NCBI GenBank assembly: GCA_964503045.1
Contig: CAZCZI010000033.1
Location: forward strand, 1 to 64,000
Length of the DNA: 64,000 nucleotides
Reading direction: 5' to 3'
DNA from: CAYZJR01 sp964503045
GTDB taxonomy: Bacteria > Cyanobacteriota > Vampirovibrionia > Obscuribacterales > Obscuribacteraceae
In this document: in pieces, positions 35,114 through 44,046 of the stretch
Layout: each line of letters begins with the position of its first letter
How positions within the stretch are numbered: the first letter of the stretch is position 1
Translations under genes and position numbers: made by a program
Notes under the pieces: generated by a model
What the model was told of the DNA's origin: nothing
What the model saw: only the letters and a program-made list of their open reading frames with translations
The model's database searches: none

Positions 35114-36313
35114 ATGGATTTCGATTTTACGCCAGAGCAAGCAGCAATTCGCAAACATATGCGCGAATTCGCCGAGCGGGAAATTGCCCCGGTTGCTCAA
35201 CACAACGATCGCGAATGTCAGTTTGATTGGAATATCGCCAAGAAAATCTTCAAAGAAGGTTTTCTCGGATGCCCAATTCCTGAGAAGTACGGCGGTCTCG
35301 GTCTCGACTACGTTGCATACGGTTTGATGACTGAAGAAATCAACCGCATTTGCTCTTCGACAAGAACATTGTTCTCCGTGCAAACTTCATTGGTCGCACT
35401 GACTATTTTGAAGTGGGGAACAGAAGAACAAAAGAAACACTATCTGCCTAAGATGTGCAACGGCGAATTCATTGGTTGTTTCGGTTTGACGGAACCGGAA
35501 GCAGGCTCAGACGCCGGCAATCAACAGACCAAGGCTGTGAAAGATGGCAATGATTACATTCTTTCCGGTCAAAAGGTTTGGATCTCTTGCGGCTCAATCG
35601 CCACTCACGCGCTCGTGTTCGCACAGGCTGATCCCAAGAAAGAACACAAAGGCATTTGCTGCTTCATCGTAGACACCAAGTCGCCTGGTTTCTCGGCTGC
35701 ACCAATCAAAGGCAAGCTTGGTCTGCGCGCTTCCGATACTTCCTCTTTGTTCCTTGATGAGTGCAGAGTGCCTGCAGAAAACATGCTTGGTAAATTCGGC
35801 GACGGATTTGCAGTAGCAATGTCCGCTCTGGACAACGGTCGCTTCTCGGTGGCAGCAGGAGCAGTTGGATTGGTGCAAGGTTGCATCGACGAATGCACCA
35901 AGTATGCGATGCAACGCAGAACATTCGGCAAACCGATTGGCGAACATCAACAAGTGCAAGCGATGATCGCAGACATGGTCGCTGAATGCGAAGCCGGCAG
36001 ACTGCTTTATTTGAGAGCCGCTCACTTGAAGAACAAGGGCGTTCGCAACACGCTTGAAACTTGCATCGCCAAGTTGTACTGCGGCGAAGCCGCCAACCGC
36101 GCAGCTCACAACGCAGTTCAAATCTTCGGCGGCTACGGCTACTCCGATGAGTACCCGGTCGAACGTTACTTCCGCGACGCCAAAGTGCTCAACATTTACG
36201 AAGGCACTCGCGAAATTCAACGTCTGATCATCGGACAAGATGCGCTCGGCATCCGATATGCAAACGGTCAGCAAAGCGGTCGTCCGACAGCGCTGGCGAC
36301 GGTTGGAGTATAG
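35114..36313 (+). CDS. Acyl-CoA dehydrogenase
   Basis: A 399-residue flavoprotein starting at ATG 35114 (MDFDFTPEQAAIRKHMREFA); the frame is open back to 34994, but the extra residues read inside the end of the upstream gene. It has CFGLTEPEAGSDAG, the FAD-contact region, YAMQRRTFGKPIGEHQQVQ, IFGGYGYSDEYPVERYFRDA and the catalytic base Glu in IYEGTREIQRLI. It makes the alpha-beta double bond in an acyl-CoA and passes electrons to ETF. Its place after the aminotransferase and aldehyde dehydrogenase suggests a short dicarboxyl- or branched acyl-CoA substrate (a glutaryl-CoA route would fit lysine or aminovalerate breakdown). Confidence 0.88.
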   Translation: MDFDFTPEQAAIRKHMREFAEREIAPVAQHNDRECQFDWNIAKKIFKEGFLGCPIPEKYGGLGLDYVAYGLMTEEINRICSSTRTLFSVQTSLVALTILKWGTEEQKKHYLPKMCNGEFIGCFGLTEPEAGSDAGNQQTKAVKDGNDYILSGQKVWISCGSIATHALVFAQADPKKEHKGICCFIVDTKSPGFSAAPIKGKLGLRASDTSSLFLDECRVPAENMLGKFGDGFAVAMSALDNGRFSVAAGAVGLVQGCIDECTKYAMQRRTFGKPIGEHQQVQAMIADMVAECEAGRLLYLRAAHLKNKGVRNTLETCIAKLYCGEAANRAAHNAVQIFGGYGYSDEYPVERYFRDAKVLNIYEGTREIQRLIIGQDALGIRYANGQQSGRPTALATVGV

Positions 36314-36399
36314 TCCAAACTGCAAGTAGGGTAATTCGAAATACAGGGGCGAGCAGACTCAAATGGGTCATCGCCCCTTGTGTTTAGTGAGGAACATCA

Positions 36400-38016
36400 A
36401 TGACCTTTTGGCGAAAAATAATCAGATCCGGAAAGAGTCTCAAATCAGAATTCGCAAGAAAGACGGAAGAGTCTCAATCGCATGATGCGGTCGACACCGC
36501 AACGATTAATAAGACTGGTTTTGATGCCTCTGTCGATAGCGCAAGCATCGATGCGTCTACGATCAATTTCGCACCCGAGCCGGAAGACGAGGCACCACCA
36601 ATGCCACCAGCTCGATTCGAGTTGGTCGATGGTTCGCTCTTTGCCGGTATCAACTTGCATGAAGTGAATCTTGGCACAACCCACTTCTCATGCTGGTCCT
36701 ATCTAAGCGATGGGCTGGGCAAGTATGGGCAAAAGGAAATGTCTTTTCTCATCAAAATCAACGATGATCAAGAAGATGATCAATACCCGCTTGCACCTTT
36801 GGGGTTCCTCTACACAGTGAAAGACTATGCCTCAAAAGGGCAGCTTGTCGATGATTGGGACATAACTGAGTTTGGCAACACCGGATTCATCACGCCCCAC
36901 TTCAAGGCTGTCGCTTACCTTCCGCCTGAACCGATTTCTGTCTTTGAAAGCACAGGTAAAATCGTGACTGGAATTCCAATTACTGAAGATGAGCTGACAG
37001 TTGCAAAAACGTACGGACTGACTCGATTGCTTGGGCTTCTGGGACAGGCATTCAGCCACTTTCCTTGCCCACCGTGGGTGGATTTGCAGCGTCAATCCGT
37101 GGTGACACCGGTGATGCTGCAGGCGATGCAACAAAGTATCGTGGCGAAGCTTCCTCATTTGCGCGTGCCTGGCGTGTCGGTTGCGCTCACCGATAACGAC
37201 ATTGTGTTGCGCATGAAACCGATTGCTCGCGGATTTATCGAGCAGCAGTTGAGACAAGTTCCTGACAGTTTTCCGATTGTTTTGCGCGCTGAGCTCGATC
37301 GACAGGCCAACGGGCTTTTGGTGTGGCAATCGGCAAACGATCAGCAGGCGCCTTCTGCAATCACGCCGCCGGGAAGTGACGGCTCACGCATTGCCGGCGC
37401 GTTCATCATCTTCATTCCCGAGCAGGATGAAACTGAAGGTCAGGTGTTGGAAGACGGCTATGTCGTGCGTCTGAGAAATGAGGTATGGCAGACACTGCGC
37501 AAGCATATGTTCGACGGAGGCAACATCAAGATTCTGGCGGACACGCCCGGTATGAATCTTGCCCTCGAGTGGGTCGTACAGGATTACGAGAACCCGGTCG
37601 ACGGCAAGACATATCACTCGGCGGAGGGCTGGAAGACCGTGCAACCCCAAAACCCGAGAATCGAAATGAGTGCCATACCTTCGGTCAAGGTCAAGCACGT
37701 CGTCCTTCTATCGACTGAAGCTGAATTCCAAAACAGCATCACGCCACAAATGCTCTCGAATTTCGCCGGGCTGATTGAAACCGTAGTCGTGCAATTCTTT
37801 TCGCGCAAGCCGCGGCCGTGTCCGGAGCTGGTTGAATTTATCGTGCAATGCAAAATACTTCCCCAAAAGAAAGTGGAGTGGATGCTAAGCGCTATGCCCG
37901 AAAGCGAGGGCGACAAAGAGACACTTCTTAAACTCCAGACTGAGCTCGACTCTCTATCGGTGCCCAATGTGACTGGTGAAGCCATTTCCTTTCAAGTGGT
38001 CTTTTCGCTTAAGTGA
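36400..38016 (+). CDS. Unrecognised 538-residue cytoplasmic protein
   Basis: ATG 36400 follows GAGGAA. Residues 1-70 are low-complexity (Ser, Asp, Thr, then a Pro/Glu stretch). The rest is mixed alpha/beta: HFSCWSYLSDGLGKYGQKE near 100 has a faint resemblance to SUFU-like domains, and the second half (RIAGAFIIFIP..., VVRLRNEVWQTLRKHMFDGG) is another globular unit. No signal peptide or membrane helix is seen. It overlaps the next gene at its TGA (TGATG), so it is coupled to the exported DUF1573-cytochrome gene and may work with it. I cannot assign a function. Confidence 0.6.
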   Translation: MTFWRKIIRSGKSLKSEFARKTEESQSHDAVDTATINKTGFDASVDSASIDASTINFAPEPEDEAPPMPPARFELVDGSLFAGINLHEVNLGTTHFSCWSYLSDGLGKYGQKEMSFLIKINDDQEDDQYPLAPLGFLYTVKDYASKGQLVDDWDITEFGNTGFITPHFKAVAYLPPEPISVFESTGKIVTGIPITEDELTVAKTYGLTRLLGLLGQAFSHFPCPPWVDLQRQSVVTPVMLQAMQQSIVAKLPHLRVPGVSVALTDNDIVLRMKPIARGFIEQQLRQVPDSFPIVLRAELDRQANGLLVWQSANDQQAPSAITPPGSDGSRIAGAFIIFIPEQDETEGQVLEDGYVVRLRNEVWQTLRKHMFDGGNIKILADTPGMNLALEWVVQDYENPVDGKTYHSAEGWKTVQPQNPRIEMSAIPSVKVKHVVLLSTEAEFQNSITPQMLSNFAGLIETVVVQFFSRKPRPCPELVEFIVQCKILPQKKVEWMLSAMPESEGDKETLLKLQTELDSLSVPNVTGEAISFQVVFSLK

Positions 38017-38864
38017 TGGCGAGGTTCATGCGATTAGGTTTGATTCTTCTTTGCATATCGGTCAACCTCCTGGTTGCGTGCGAGATGAACCGGCCTACTC
38101 AAGTAGTGAATACAGCGCAGACCAAACAGGAAACGATGCCGCAGGAAAAATCGCCTGGCAAGAAAGAGCCTGCCGGTGACGACAAACCTGCAAAACCGGT
38201 AAACGGTGCATCAGTCTCATTCGATCGAGAGCACATAGATCTTGGTACCCTAGATGAAGGTATTGAAGTTCCCTGCAAATTTACCATTACCAATAATGGA
38301 ACCCAACTATTGCAAGTTCTCAAAACGTATGCCTCTTGCGGATGTACCACGCCGACTCTTAAGAAGAAACTGCTAAAACCAAAGGAAACTGCCGTGCTGG
38401 ATGTAGTCATCGACACGTCAATGAAGCAAGGAAAGATAACCAAAACAGTAGACGTTTCTACCAACGATGCCCAGCGACCGGTGGTGTCTCTGGCAATTTC
38501 AATGATGGTAAAAGATCGCCATAAGGGGCTCTCGGACAATCAAAAGGCTAAAATACTGACTGATGAGAAGTGCATGGGCTGCCATGTCGCGCAGGGGGTA
38601 GGCACTTTCGGGAAAGAACTGTACGAGGCCGATTGTGCTATGTGTCATGGAAAAAACGCTGAAGGGGCAGTCGGACCATGCCTTACATTTGGTGACTACG
38701 ACAACCCCGATTATCGAAAACATATTCGTGACGTGATTGCGCACGGAAGCAAATTTCATCGCTCTATGCCCGGATTCGAGGAGACCTCCGGTGGTCCGTT
38801 ATCGATCGAGCAGGTGGATTCAGTGGTTACGTTTCTTGCCAATCTAACGAGGGACAAGAAATGA
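38016..38864 (+). CDS. Lipoprotein: DUF1573 domain fused to a small cytochrome c with two CxxCH sites
   Basis: A signal peptide with a good lipobox (LLVAC at about residues 18-22) is followed by a Lys/Pro linker, a DUF1573 immunoglobulin-like domain (about 65-165; FDREHIDLGTLDEG, SCGCTTP) and a cytochrome c region with CMGCH and CAMCH only 21 residues apart, plus a candidate axial Met in RSMPGF. Two haem sites so close are unusual for this fold. It should be an outward-facing electron carrier or sensor. The start ATG 38016 overlaps the previous stop; ATG 38028, behind GGCGAGG, is an alternative. It overlaps the YceI-like gene by four bases. Confidence 0.8.
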   Translation: MARFMRLGLILLCISVNLLVACEMNRPTQVVNTAQTKQETMPQEKSPGKKEPAGDDKPAKPVNGASVSFDREHIDLGTLDEGIEVPCKFTITNNGTQLLQVLKTYASCGCTTPTLKKKLLKPKETAVLDVVIDTSMKQGKITKTVDVSTNDAQRPVVSLAISMMVKDRHKGLSDNQKAKILTDEKCMGCHVAQGVGTFGKELYEADCAMCHGKNAEGAVGPCLTFGDYDNPDYRKHIRDVIAHGSKFHRSMPGFEETSGGPLSIEQVDSVVTFLANLTRDKK

Positions 38865-39532
38865 GCGAGCTGTCCAAACCGTTCAAACTCACATCCGCAC
38901 CAATTGGACTTTCGATCGTTGCGGGTCTTTCCAATCTTGGTTGCTCAGTTTTTGCTTGGCAGCCTGCCTATGCCTCTAATCAAACATGGACAATAGATAC
39001 CGAAAAGTCGAGTGTGCATTTCATTGCCCGACGCGGGCAGCACATTCCGGGTCGTGGAAAGTTCATCGGACTTGCCGGAGTCGTGAAGTATGACGGCAAG
39101 GACGCTACCAAAGCCTCTGTCACTGTTTCTCTTCCGGTAGCAACGATAACTACCGGAATAGGAAAACGCGACTCTGATCTCAAAAGCAAATTGTATTTCG
39201 ATTGTGCGCACTTTCCTCTGGCAACGTTTAAGTCAAAGAAGATTTCCAAGTCGACTGACAATAAGTTTTTGCTGGTCGGAGACCTTCAGCTCCATGGCGT
39301 TAGTCGTTTACTAAACGTGAAAATGGCACAGCCGAAAATAGAAACTCAAAAGGATGGCTCGAAAGTTCTCACCGCCGGTGGTGCTGCAGAAATCGACCAA
39401 CCGGACTTTGCACTCTCGTTGAGAAAACTCCATCCAGACAATGTATTGGTGGCCGAAAACCGAGTTACTATTGCCATCGTGATCGTGGCCGTGCCGCAGG
39501 GGCAAAGGACGAAGGCGCGGGCGGCGCGTTAA
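38861..39532 (+). CDS. YceI-like exported lipocalin-fold protein
   Basis: A 223-residue protein with an N-terminal hydrophobic export region (ending AWQPAYAS) and a YceI domain at about 42-210: WTIDTEKSSVHFIARRG, ATKASVTVSLPVATITTG, DSDLKSKLYFDCAHFPLATF and LVGDLQLHGVSRLLNV. YceI proteins bind isoprenoid or amphipathic lipids in the periplasm, sometimes linked to polyisoprenoid quinone or respiratory functions. It starts with ATGA overlapping the cytochrome gene, which fits a joint role in the envelope. The C-terminus is Arg/Ala-rich. Confidence 0.83.
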   Translation: MSELSKPFKLTSAPIGLSIVAGLSNLGCSVFAWQPAYASNQTWTIDTEKSSVHFIARRGQHIPGRGKFIGLAGVVKYDGKDATKASVTVSLPVATITTGIGKRDSDLKSKLYFDCAHFPLATFKSKKISKSTDNKFLLVGDLQLHGVSRLLNVKMAQPKIETQKDGSKVLTAGGAAEIDQPDFALSLRKLHPDNVLVAENRVTIAIVIVAVPQGQRTKARAAR

Positions 39533-39604
39533 TCGCGAGTCAGCATACGGGCTCATCAGAAATGTAAACCAACTTCACTATCTTGCGTTTTGACCAGTAT
39601 TAAC

Positions 39605-40186
39605 TCAGCAGAATTGTTGCCTGCAACGATCATACGCTAGGGGTTTGAGAGACCCAGGCACCTGCATCCACGCCCCGAAACGAATTCGATTCTCGTCGAT
39701 GGCCTTTAGCACTTCCGGAAGTTGTGATGCCAATTCCAACTGTCTCATGATGTGAAGTTCGGTTGCGGTACGCAAAACGGCCTCATCTCGCCGGTCTCCG
39801 AATCTAGACTGAATTTCTTGCCTGACTGCGCTGGTAAGCGAGGACAGCGAATGCAGAAGTCCGCCCACTTTTTCAGCTAACAGCGGCGCATCTCCTTTAA
39901 CTCCTATATCAACCAAACTGCAGGGATAATGTCCATAAACTATTATGTCTGTAATATCTCCTAAGTTCAGCGAAAACCCTTCGTCGAGGCAAGCTCCAAG
40001 ATTTTGCCAAACATAAATCGGCAACTCCGGATGCGTGGGAATGCCAGGAATTCTAACCCCCAGCTCTGAGCAAGTTATGTAGGCCACCCCCCTGCACTTG
40101 CCTGAAGATAAGTCTAGAGTAAGGCTTTCTACAGAGACTTGCTGGCAACAATCTAAGACAAGTGGTGATACGAAGGTTTGAGGCAT
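39605..40186 (-). CDS. Degenerate beta-carbonic-anhydrase-like protein
   Basis: A 193-residue protein. VAYITCSELGVRIPG (C39), PIYVWQNLGA and DIIVYGHYPCSLVD (H86, C89) follow the order of beta-carbonic anhydrase motifs CSDSR, RNAGN and CGHSxCG. The three zinc ligands (Cys-His-x2-Cys) are kept, but the catalytic Asp-Arg pair is not: CSDSR has become CSELG, so normal activity is doubtful. It starts inside the stop of the SulP gene (TAATG), so the two are translationally coupled. This SulP plus carbonic-anhydrase pairing is a known bicarbonate-uptake arrangement. It may be a binding or regulatory partner rather than an enzyme. Confidence 0.7.
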   Translation of the reverse strand: MPQTFVSPLVLDCCQQVSVESLTLDLSSGKCRGVAYITCSELGVRIPGIPTHPELPIYVWQNLGACLDEGFSLNLGDITDIIVYGHYPCSLVDIGVKGDAPLLAEKVGGLLHSLSSLTSAVRQEIQSRFGDRRDEAVLRTATELHIMRQLELASQLPEVLKAIDENRIRFGAWMQVPGSLKPLAYDRCRQQFC

Positions 40187-41874
40187 TACTTCACCCCAGC
40201 AAACGAGCTTGTCGAATTGGAGATACGCCGTCGTGCGGAAAGTTGATGAGTCGAGGCGGCTGAATGCTGATCCAAGCCAATTAACTTGAACGAGCCTCCC
40301 GATTTTTCGTAGTCATGGCTGTACTCGGTAAGATGCATCATAACTGAGTGATCTATGAGCACTGTCTCGTGCAGGTCGACGGCGACCTCCTTACCTTGCG
40401 GAATACGATCTAACGTCCGCTTGATCGAAAGATAGTTGCTGAAAATAGCGGCGCCTTTAATTGTCACTTCAACGCGCTTATTGTCTTCCAATTCAGTCAC
40501 TTTGATGTCAGCCACGAGAAATCGATTGATTGGAGCACCATGGAATAAATGGAGCAGGATCTTCGCAGCAATTCCAACTCCCACGCCGATTAACAAGTCT
40601 GTCGCCAAAGTCGCTACTATCGTGAGCGTAAACAAGAATGTCTGTTCTAGTCCCACCTCGTGAGTCTCTTTGAAGACCCTTGGAGATGCGAGTCTGTAGC
40701 CCGTGAAAACTAAGAGTGATGCGAGGGCAGCCAATGGAATCTTATTGATCATTGATGCGGCAAGTAGAACAAACACCAGCATGAAGCTGCCGTGGAAGAA
40801 ATTCGACCAACGTGTTTTTGCACCATTTGAAATGTTTGCCGTGCTACGTACAATCTCTGCAATCATTGGTAAGCCGCCAATCATTCCAGAAATCGCGGTA
40901 CCGATACCAACAGCAGACATATCCTTCGAAAGATCGGATTTGCGGTGGTAAGGGTCCAATTTGTCGACAGCTGCGCAACTCAGCAATGTCTCGACGCCTT
41001 GTATAAGTGTGATGGAAATCACTGACAGCCAGAATGCCCAAGTCGAGATGTGAGTCCAATCTGGTTGGCAGAAGCTTTCTCCAGCATTGCATGGTATTTG
41101 AACCAGCAGCTTGCTTGGGTCAATCGAATAGGTGTGATTGAACATCTGATATGTATGTGCTCGATCAATACCCAGCATCCATGAAAGGGCAATTGCGACA
41201 CCAACAACCACGATTGGTGCTGGAATGCGCCGAATGTTTTTATTTGTGATGAAGCTATGTGCCACAAGGATGAGCATGCTTACACCGCCAATCAAGGCAA
41301 CATGTGGATTGAGGTGCATTAGCATCTGAGGGATCTTGATAAACAGTTCAAGAGGTTCTTTTGCAGGAGGCGCGATTCCCAAAACAAACGGAAGTTGCTT
41401 GAGTATTATAGTAAGGCCAATCGCTGCAAGCATTCCGTGCACAACCGTGGTTGGCACCATCTTGCCTAAGGCTCCAGCTTTGCAAAGCCCCAAAATAAAT
41501 AGAAAGAAGCCTGCAAGAACTATCGCAGCCAACGTGGCGTGATAGCCTGAGCTTCCTCCACCCAGTCGCTCCACAGACGCCAAAATGACGACAATCAGGC
41601 CGGCGGCTGGTCCATTGATAGTAACTTGTGAACCACTGATTTGAGAGACAACAATTCCGCCAATTATTGCAGAAATGATGCCTGCCATTGGTGGCGCTCC
41701 CGATGCCATGGCAATCCCCAGGCTTAGTGGCAGCGCAATCAGAAATAAGATGAATCCGGAGGTCATGTCTGATCGCCAGTTTTGCTTCAAACCGGCGAGT
41801 CTATCCAGCGGAACGGGCGCATTTGTACTTTTCGTCAAGTTTTCGGTGTGTGTCATTTTTGTAAATCCAAGCAT
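40186..41874 (-). CDS. SulP-family anion (bicarbonate/sulfate) transporter with STAS domain
   Basis: A 562-residue protein with about 12 membrane helices (DMTSGFILFLIALPLSLGIA, GSQVTINGPAAGLIVVILAS, SCAAVDKLDPYHRKSDLSKD) and a C-terminal STAS domain (about 445-545) including VAVDLHETVLIDHSVMMHL. SulP carriers move sulfate, bicarbonate or other anions, often with Na+ or H+. The overlapping carbonic-anhydrase-like gene favours bicarbonate. Its 5' region holds two TGTGATCG boxes at 11-base spacing (41987-42005), about 115 bases upstream. An in-frame ATG eight codons in (after MLGFTK) is an alternative start. Confidence 0.9.
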   Translation of the reverse strand: MLGFTKMTHTENLTKSTNAPVPLDRLAGLKQNWRSDMTSGFILFLIALPLSLGIAMASGAPPMAGIISAIIGGIVVSQISGSQVTINGPAAGLIVVILASVERLGGGSSGYHATLAAIVLAGFFLFILGLCKAGALGKMVPTTVVHGMLAAIGLTIILKQLPFVLGIAPPAKEPLELFIKIPQMLMHLNPHVALIGGVSMLILVAHSFITNKNIRRIPAPIVVVGVAIALSWMLGIDRAHTYQMFNHTYSIDPSKLLVQIPCNAGESFCQPDWTHISTWAFWLSVISITLIQGVETLLSCAAVDKLDPYHRKSDLSKDMSAVGIGTAISGMIGGLPMIAEIVRSTANISNGAKTRWSNFFHGSFMLVFVLLAASMINKIPLAALASLLVFTGYRLASPRVFKETHEVGLEQTFLFTLTIVATLATDLLIGVGVGIAAKILLHLFHGAPINRFLVADIKVTELEDNKRVEVTIKGAAIFSNYLSIKRTLDRIPQGKEVAVDLHETVLIDHSVMMHLTEYSHDYEKSGGSFKLIGLDQHSAASTHQLSARRRISNSTSSFAGVK

Positions 41875-41986
41875 AGGGTCACTACTTGCCCCTAGACCCT
41901 AAAGAGAACGTATCAAAAGAATGTAATAGGTGTGTGATCGATTAATCTGTCATAGATTGCGTACGGTGGCGACTTTACGCGCGCTG

Positions 41987-42005
41987 TGTGATCGAAATGT
42001 GATCG
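41987..42005. promoter_or_regulatory. Paired TGTGATCG boxes, 11-base spacing, upstream of the SulP gene
   Basis: TGTGATCG begins at 41987 and again at 41998; a third single copy lies at 41933, nearer the SulP start (41874). The repeats are direct, with an 11-base period. The same arrangement occurs upstream of copy-A HyfB (52039-52057) and near 13575. The pattern suggests a regulator that binds direct repeats on one DNA face. Confidence 0.5.
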
Positions 42006-42075
42006 ATTGGCATCTGCAAGTACAAACTGTAATAGTCGTGTACGTGACTTCCACACGTAGTGCGGCTAAAAATGG

Positions 42076-43380
42076 TTATTTTGATAAGTCGAAGTTGGCT
42101 TGGTGGTCCCAATACATAACGGAATCAGCATTGCTGGATCGAATAAAGCGCACTCCGCCATCTTGTGAAATAACTATTGCAAGAATGTTCTTGGCAAAGT
42201 AGCACAAGCTGTATGCTGAGCGATGCCTAGTACCGACCCCGCGGGTCGGCTCAATCTTGTATCTGGTGCCCTCGAGATCGAGAGCGCGCGACACTGTTTT
42301 CACCTCTGCAAGATCGCAACGAATCTCGGCTCCAAATCCGATCAATTCAAAACGCCTAGTAATTACGACAGCTCCATCGACGGCGGAGAGTGCTGCAATT
42401 AAGTGCGACATTTCAAAAATGCTCTCGTCGAGTGCACTAATCGTGGCATCGTTCGATGTCTGGTATTCCTTCCAGCCTCTGAGAGCACCCTTGGGATTGA
42501 CCTTACGGTCGGTGGCTGCCAAAGCATTCATCACCGAGACAATCAAGGTTCTGAAACGAGCTCTAGGCTCACCTTCTGCAAATGAGTATCGGACGTTCAA
42601 GTACGGCTTCAGCAGAGGCTGCCAGTCGTCTGCTGGTGCCATTATCAATGTGCCGCCGTGTTTTGATGCTTTGATAGCGGCTAGCACTCGCTTCATCATT
42701 TGCTGGTCGATAATATGAGTGACCTCAGGATCGAGATCCGCCCATGGTTCATTTGCTAGTTCTCGCGCCCTTTGATGCAATGTCATTCGTTCAGAGCGTG
42801 TTTGAGCGAACAGTTCTTGCAACCACTTGGATTGCAATACGTTGGTTGATGGACCAAAAACTCGACCTTGTGCAAGTTGCCCAATGATGGTGGAACCTTT
42901 GTAAACTTCGAGACAGCCCGGGCCTGTGACGTTAATAACGAGACTGGGAGGCAAGAGAGGTGCGGATTCGCGACCTCCGTGCTGAGTATGGAGCCACCGA
43001 GGTCCTGAGTTTATGAAGCCCCAGACCTGTAGTCTGCCTTCGTGGTCGGTGCGTACGCCGATCAAAGATCTTTGAAAGCTTGCGCCATGAACCAACGGTT
43101 TCAATTCGTGTGGCGAAAATGGCACTGGCTCTTCGAAGGAAAGCTTGTGAAGTCCCAGTGGCGGGCCGCCTGCGTTCGGGAATTGAGACGGCTCCGCCAA
43201 TATCAGGCGAAAGACAAGCTGTCTTGCTTCCTCTCGGAGCAAACTCGTTTGGTAGGCTGTAGAGAGTAAAGTCTCAAGAATAGGAAATGGAGGTAAGTCT
43301 GATTCGCAGGTTCCATCTTCATCCCAATGCTCATCAACAAAAGATGCTAGTTGTTGAGGATATGCGTGATAGTTGGGCAT
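42076..43380 (-). CDS. DisA/DAC-like protein (probable DACNV-type nucleotide sensor or cyclase)
   Basis: A 434-residue protein with no signal peptide. The C-terminal part has the two hallmarks of diadenylate cyclase domains: DGAVV (335-339) and GTRHRSA (383-389), spaced as in DAC folds. The middle (GGTLIMAPADDW) and the N-terminal 220 residues match the layout of DACNV proteins, which are predicted nucleotide sensors or cyclases near stress and conflict genes. Keeping both DGA and RHR means synthesis of c-di-AMP or a related dinucleotide is possible. It follows two small genes in one operon behind an 18-base palindrome and precedes the SulP gene on the same strand. Confidence 0.75.
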   Translation of the reverse strand: MPNYHAYPQQLASFVDEHWDEDGTCESDLPPFPILETLLSTAYQTSLLREEARQLVFRLILAEPSQFPNAGGPPLGLHKLSFEEPVPFSPHELKPLVHGASFQRSLIGVRTDHEGRLQVWGFINSGPRWLHTQHGGRESAPLLPPSLVINVTGPGCLEVYKGSTIIGQLAQGRVFGPSTNVLQSKWLQELFAQTRSERMTLHQRARELANEPWADLDPEVTHIIDQQMMKRVLAAIKASKHGGTLIMAPADDWQPLLKPYLNVRYSFAEGEPRARFRTLIVSVMNALAATDRKVNPKGALRGWKEYQTSNDATISALDESIFEMSHLIAALSAVDGAVVITRRFELIGFGAEIRCDLAEVKTVSRALDLEGTRYKIEPTRGVGTRHRSAYSLCYFAKNILAIVISQDGGVRFIRSSNADSVMYWDHQANFDLSK

Positions 43381-43397
43381 TCTCTACTTAACAGCCG

Positions 43398-43709
43398 TCA
43401 CTGGGTAGACTTTGTTTTTCGCTGTTTCGGGGAGTCAAGACGCCCGCCCAAGAAATTCACCAGCCGGGTTAGTTGCGACTGAATGCTCGATTGCAACATG
43501 TGATCCTCAAGACATCGCTCGATTTCGTTTGCAGCAAACAGCTTAAGGGCGCGCTTTTGACCGGTGCCGACTACTACCAACTGATGCAAAGGTTCTGCAT
43601 AGGTGTTGTCTAACTCCCAGCTGCACTCCAAAATGGTGACGCCTTGCTGTTTTGCGATGCTTTCAAGTAGGTGCACTATCCATTTGCGGGATATTTCCTT
43701 TTTGTCCAT
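43398..43709 (-). CDS. Small unrecognised protein (103 residues)
   Basis: The ATG at 43709 follows directly after the TAG of the upstream gene, and the DACNV-like gene begins 17 bases after its stop, so it is the middle gene of a three-gene operon. It has an alpha/beta pattern (KWIVHLLESIAKQQGVTILE, LHQLVVVGTGQKRALKLF) and a charged tail (SPKQRKTKSTQ). No membrane segment or known motif is seen. Its tight position suggests a partner of the nucleotide-binding protein downstream. Confidence 0.6.
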   Translation of the reverse strand: MDKKEISRKWIVHLLESIAKQQGVTILECSWELDNTYAEPLHQLVVVGTGQKRALKLFAANEIERCLEDHMLQSSIQSQLTRLVNFLGGRLDSPKQRKTKSTQ

Positions 43710-44012
43710 CTATCTTGCCTCTGTCGGCAGAGGGGCTTTATCGTCCCAAATTGAGGCGAGCGCCGTCTGGCATTGCAACCTTTTTTGAGCGCTGACCTCA
43801 CGTGATTCAATCGTGAGCAGCCTAATGAGTCTTCTTCGCTGCAATCCGCAACTGTGAGAATTTCTGCGATAGACAAGTCCGAGATTCTCAAGCTGTTTTA
43901 GTCTGGTTGAATGTTCTTTTGGCACGTCCTGCATGTTGACAGGTTCAAATTCGTTGAGCCAGAGAACCGTCGGAGCGAGCGTTAAGAGGACGTCGAAAAT
44001 GTCTGTAGCCAA
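43710..44012 (-). CDS. Small protein, possibly winged-helix-like (100 residues)
   Basis: The first gene of the three-gene operon, read from a TTG at 44012; no strong ribosome site is visible, so the true start is uncertain. The sequence EHSTRLKQLENLGLVYRRNS resembles the recognition-helix-plus-wing part of MarR/ArsR-like folds, and a basic stretch (GLQRRRLIRLL) follows. It is too divergent for assignment. A near-perfect 28-base palindrome lies 35-62 bases upstream. If it binds DNA it could regulate this operon. Confidence 0.5.
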   Translation of the reverse strand: MATDIFDVLLTLAPTVLWLNEFEPVNMQDVPKEHSTRLKQLENLGLVYRRNSHSCGLQRRRLIRLLTIESREVSAQKRLQCQTALASIWDDKAPLPTEAR

Positions 44013-44046
44013 TTAGCGAAATCTCTAAGGAGTCCTGTACTTTAGC

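Noticed and set aside
35594..36325. 243-codon minus-strand frame inside the acyl-CoA dehydrogenase
   Set aside because: Antisense shadow; the plus-strand protein has all catalytic motifs.
36400..38016. Assigning a SUFU-like domain to the 538-residue protein
   Set aside because: Only a short faint pattern supports it; not enough for a call.
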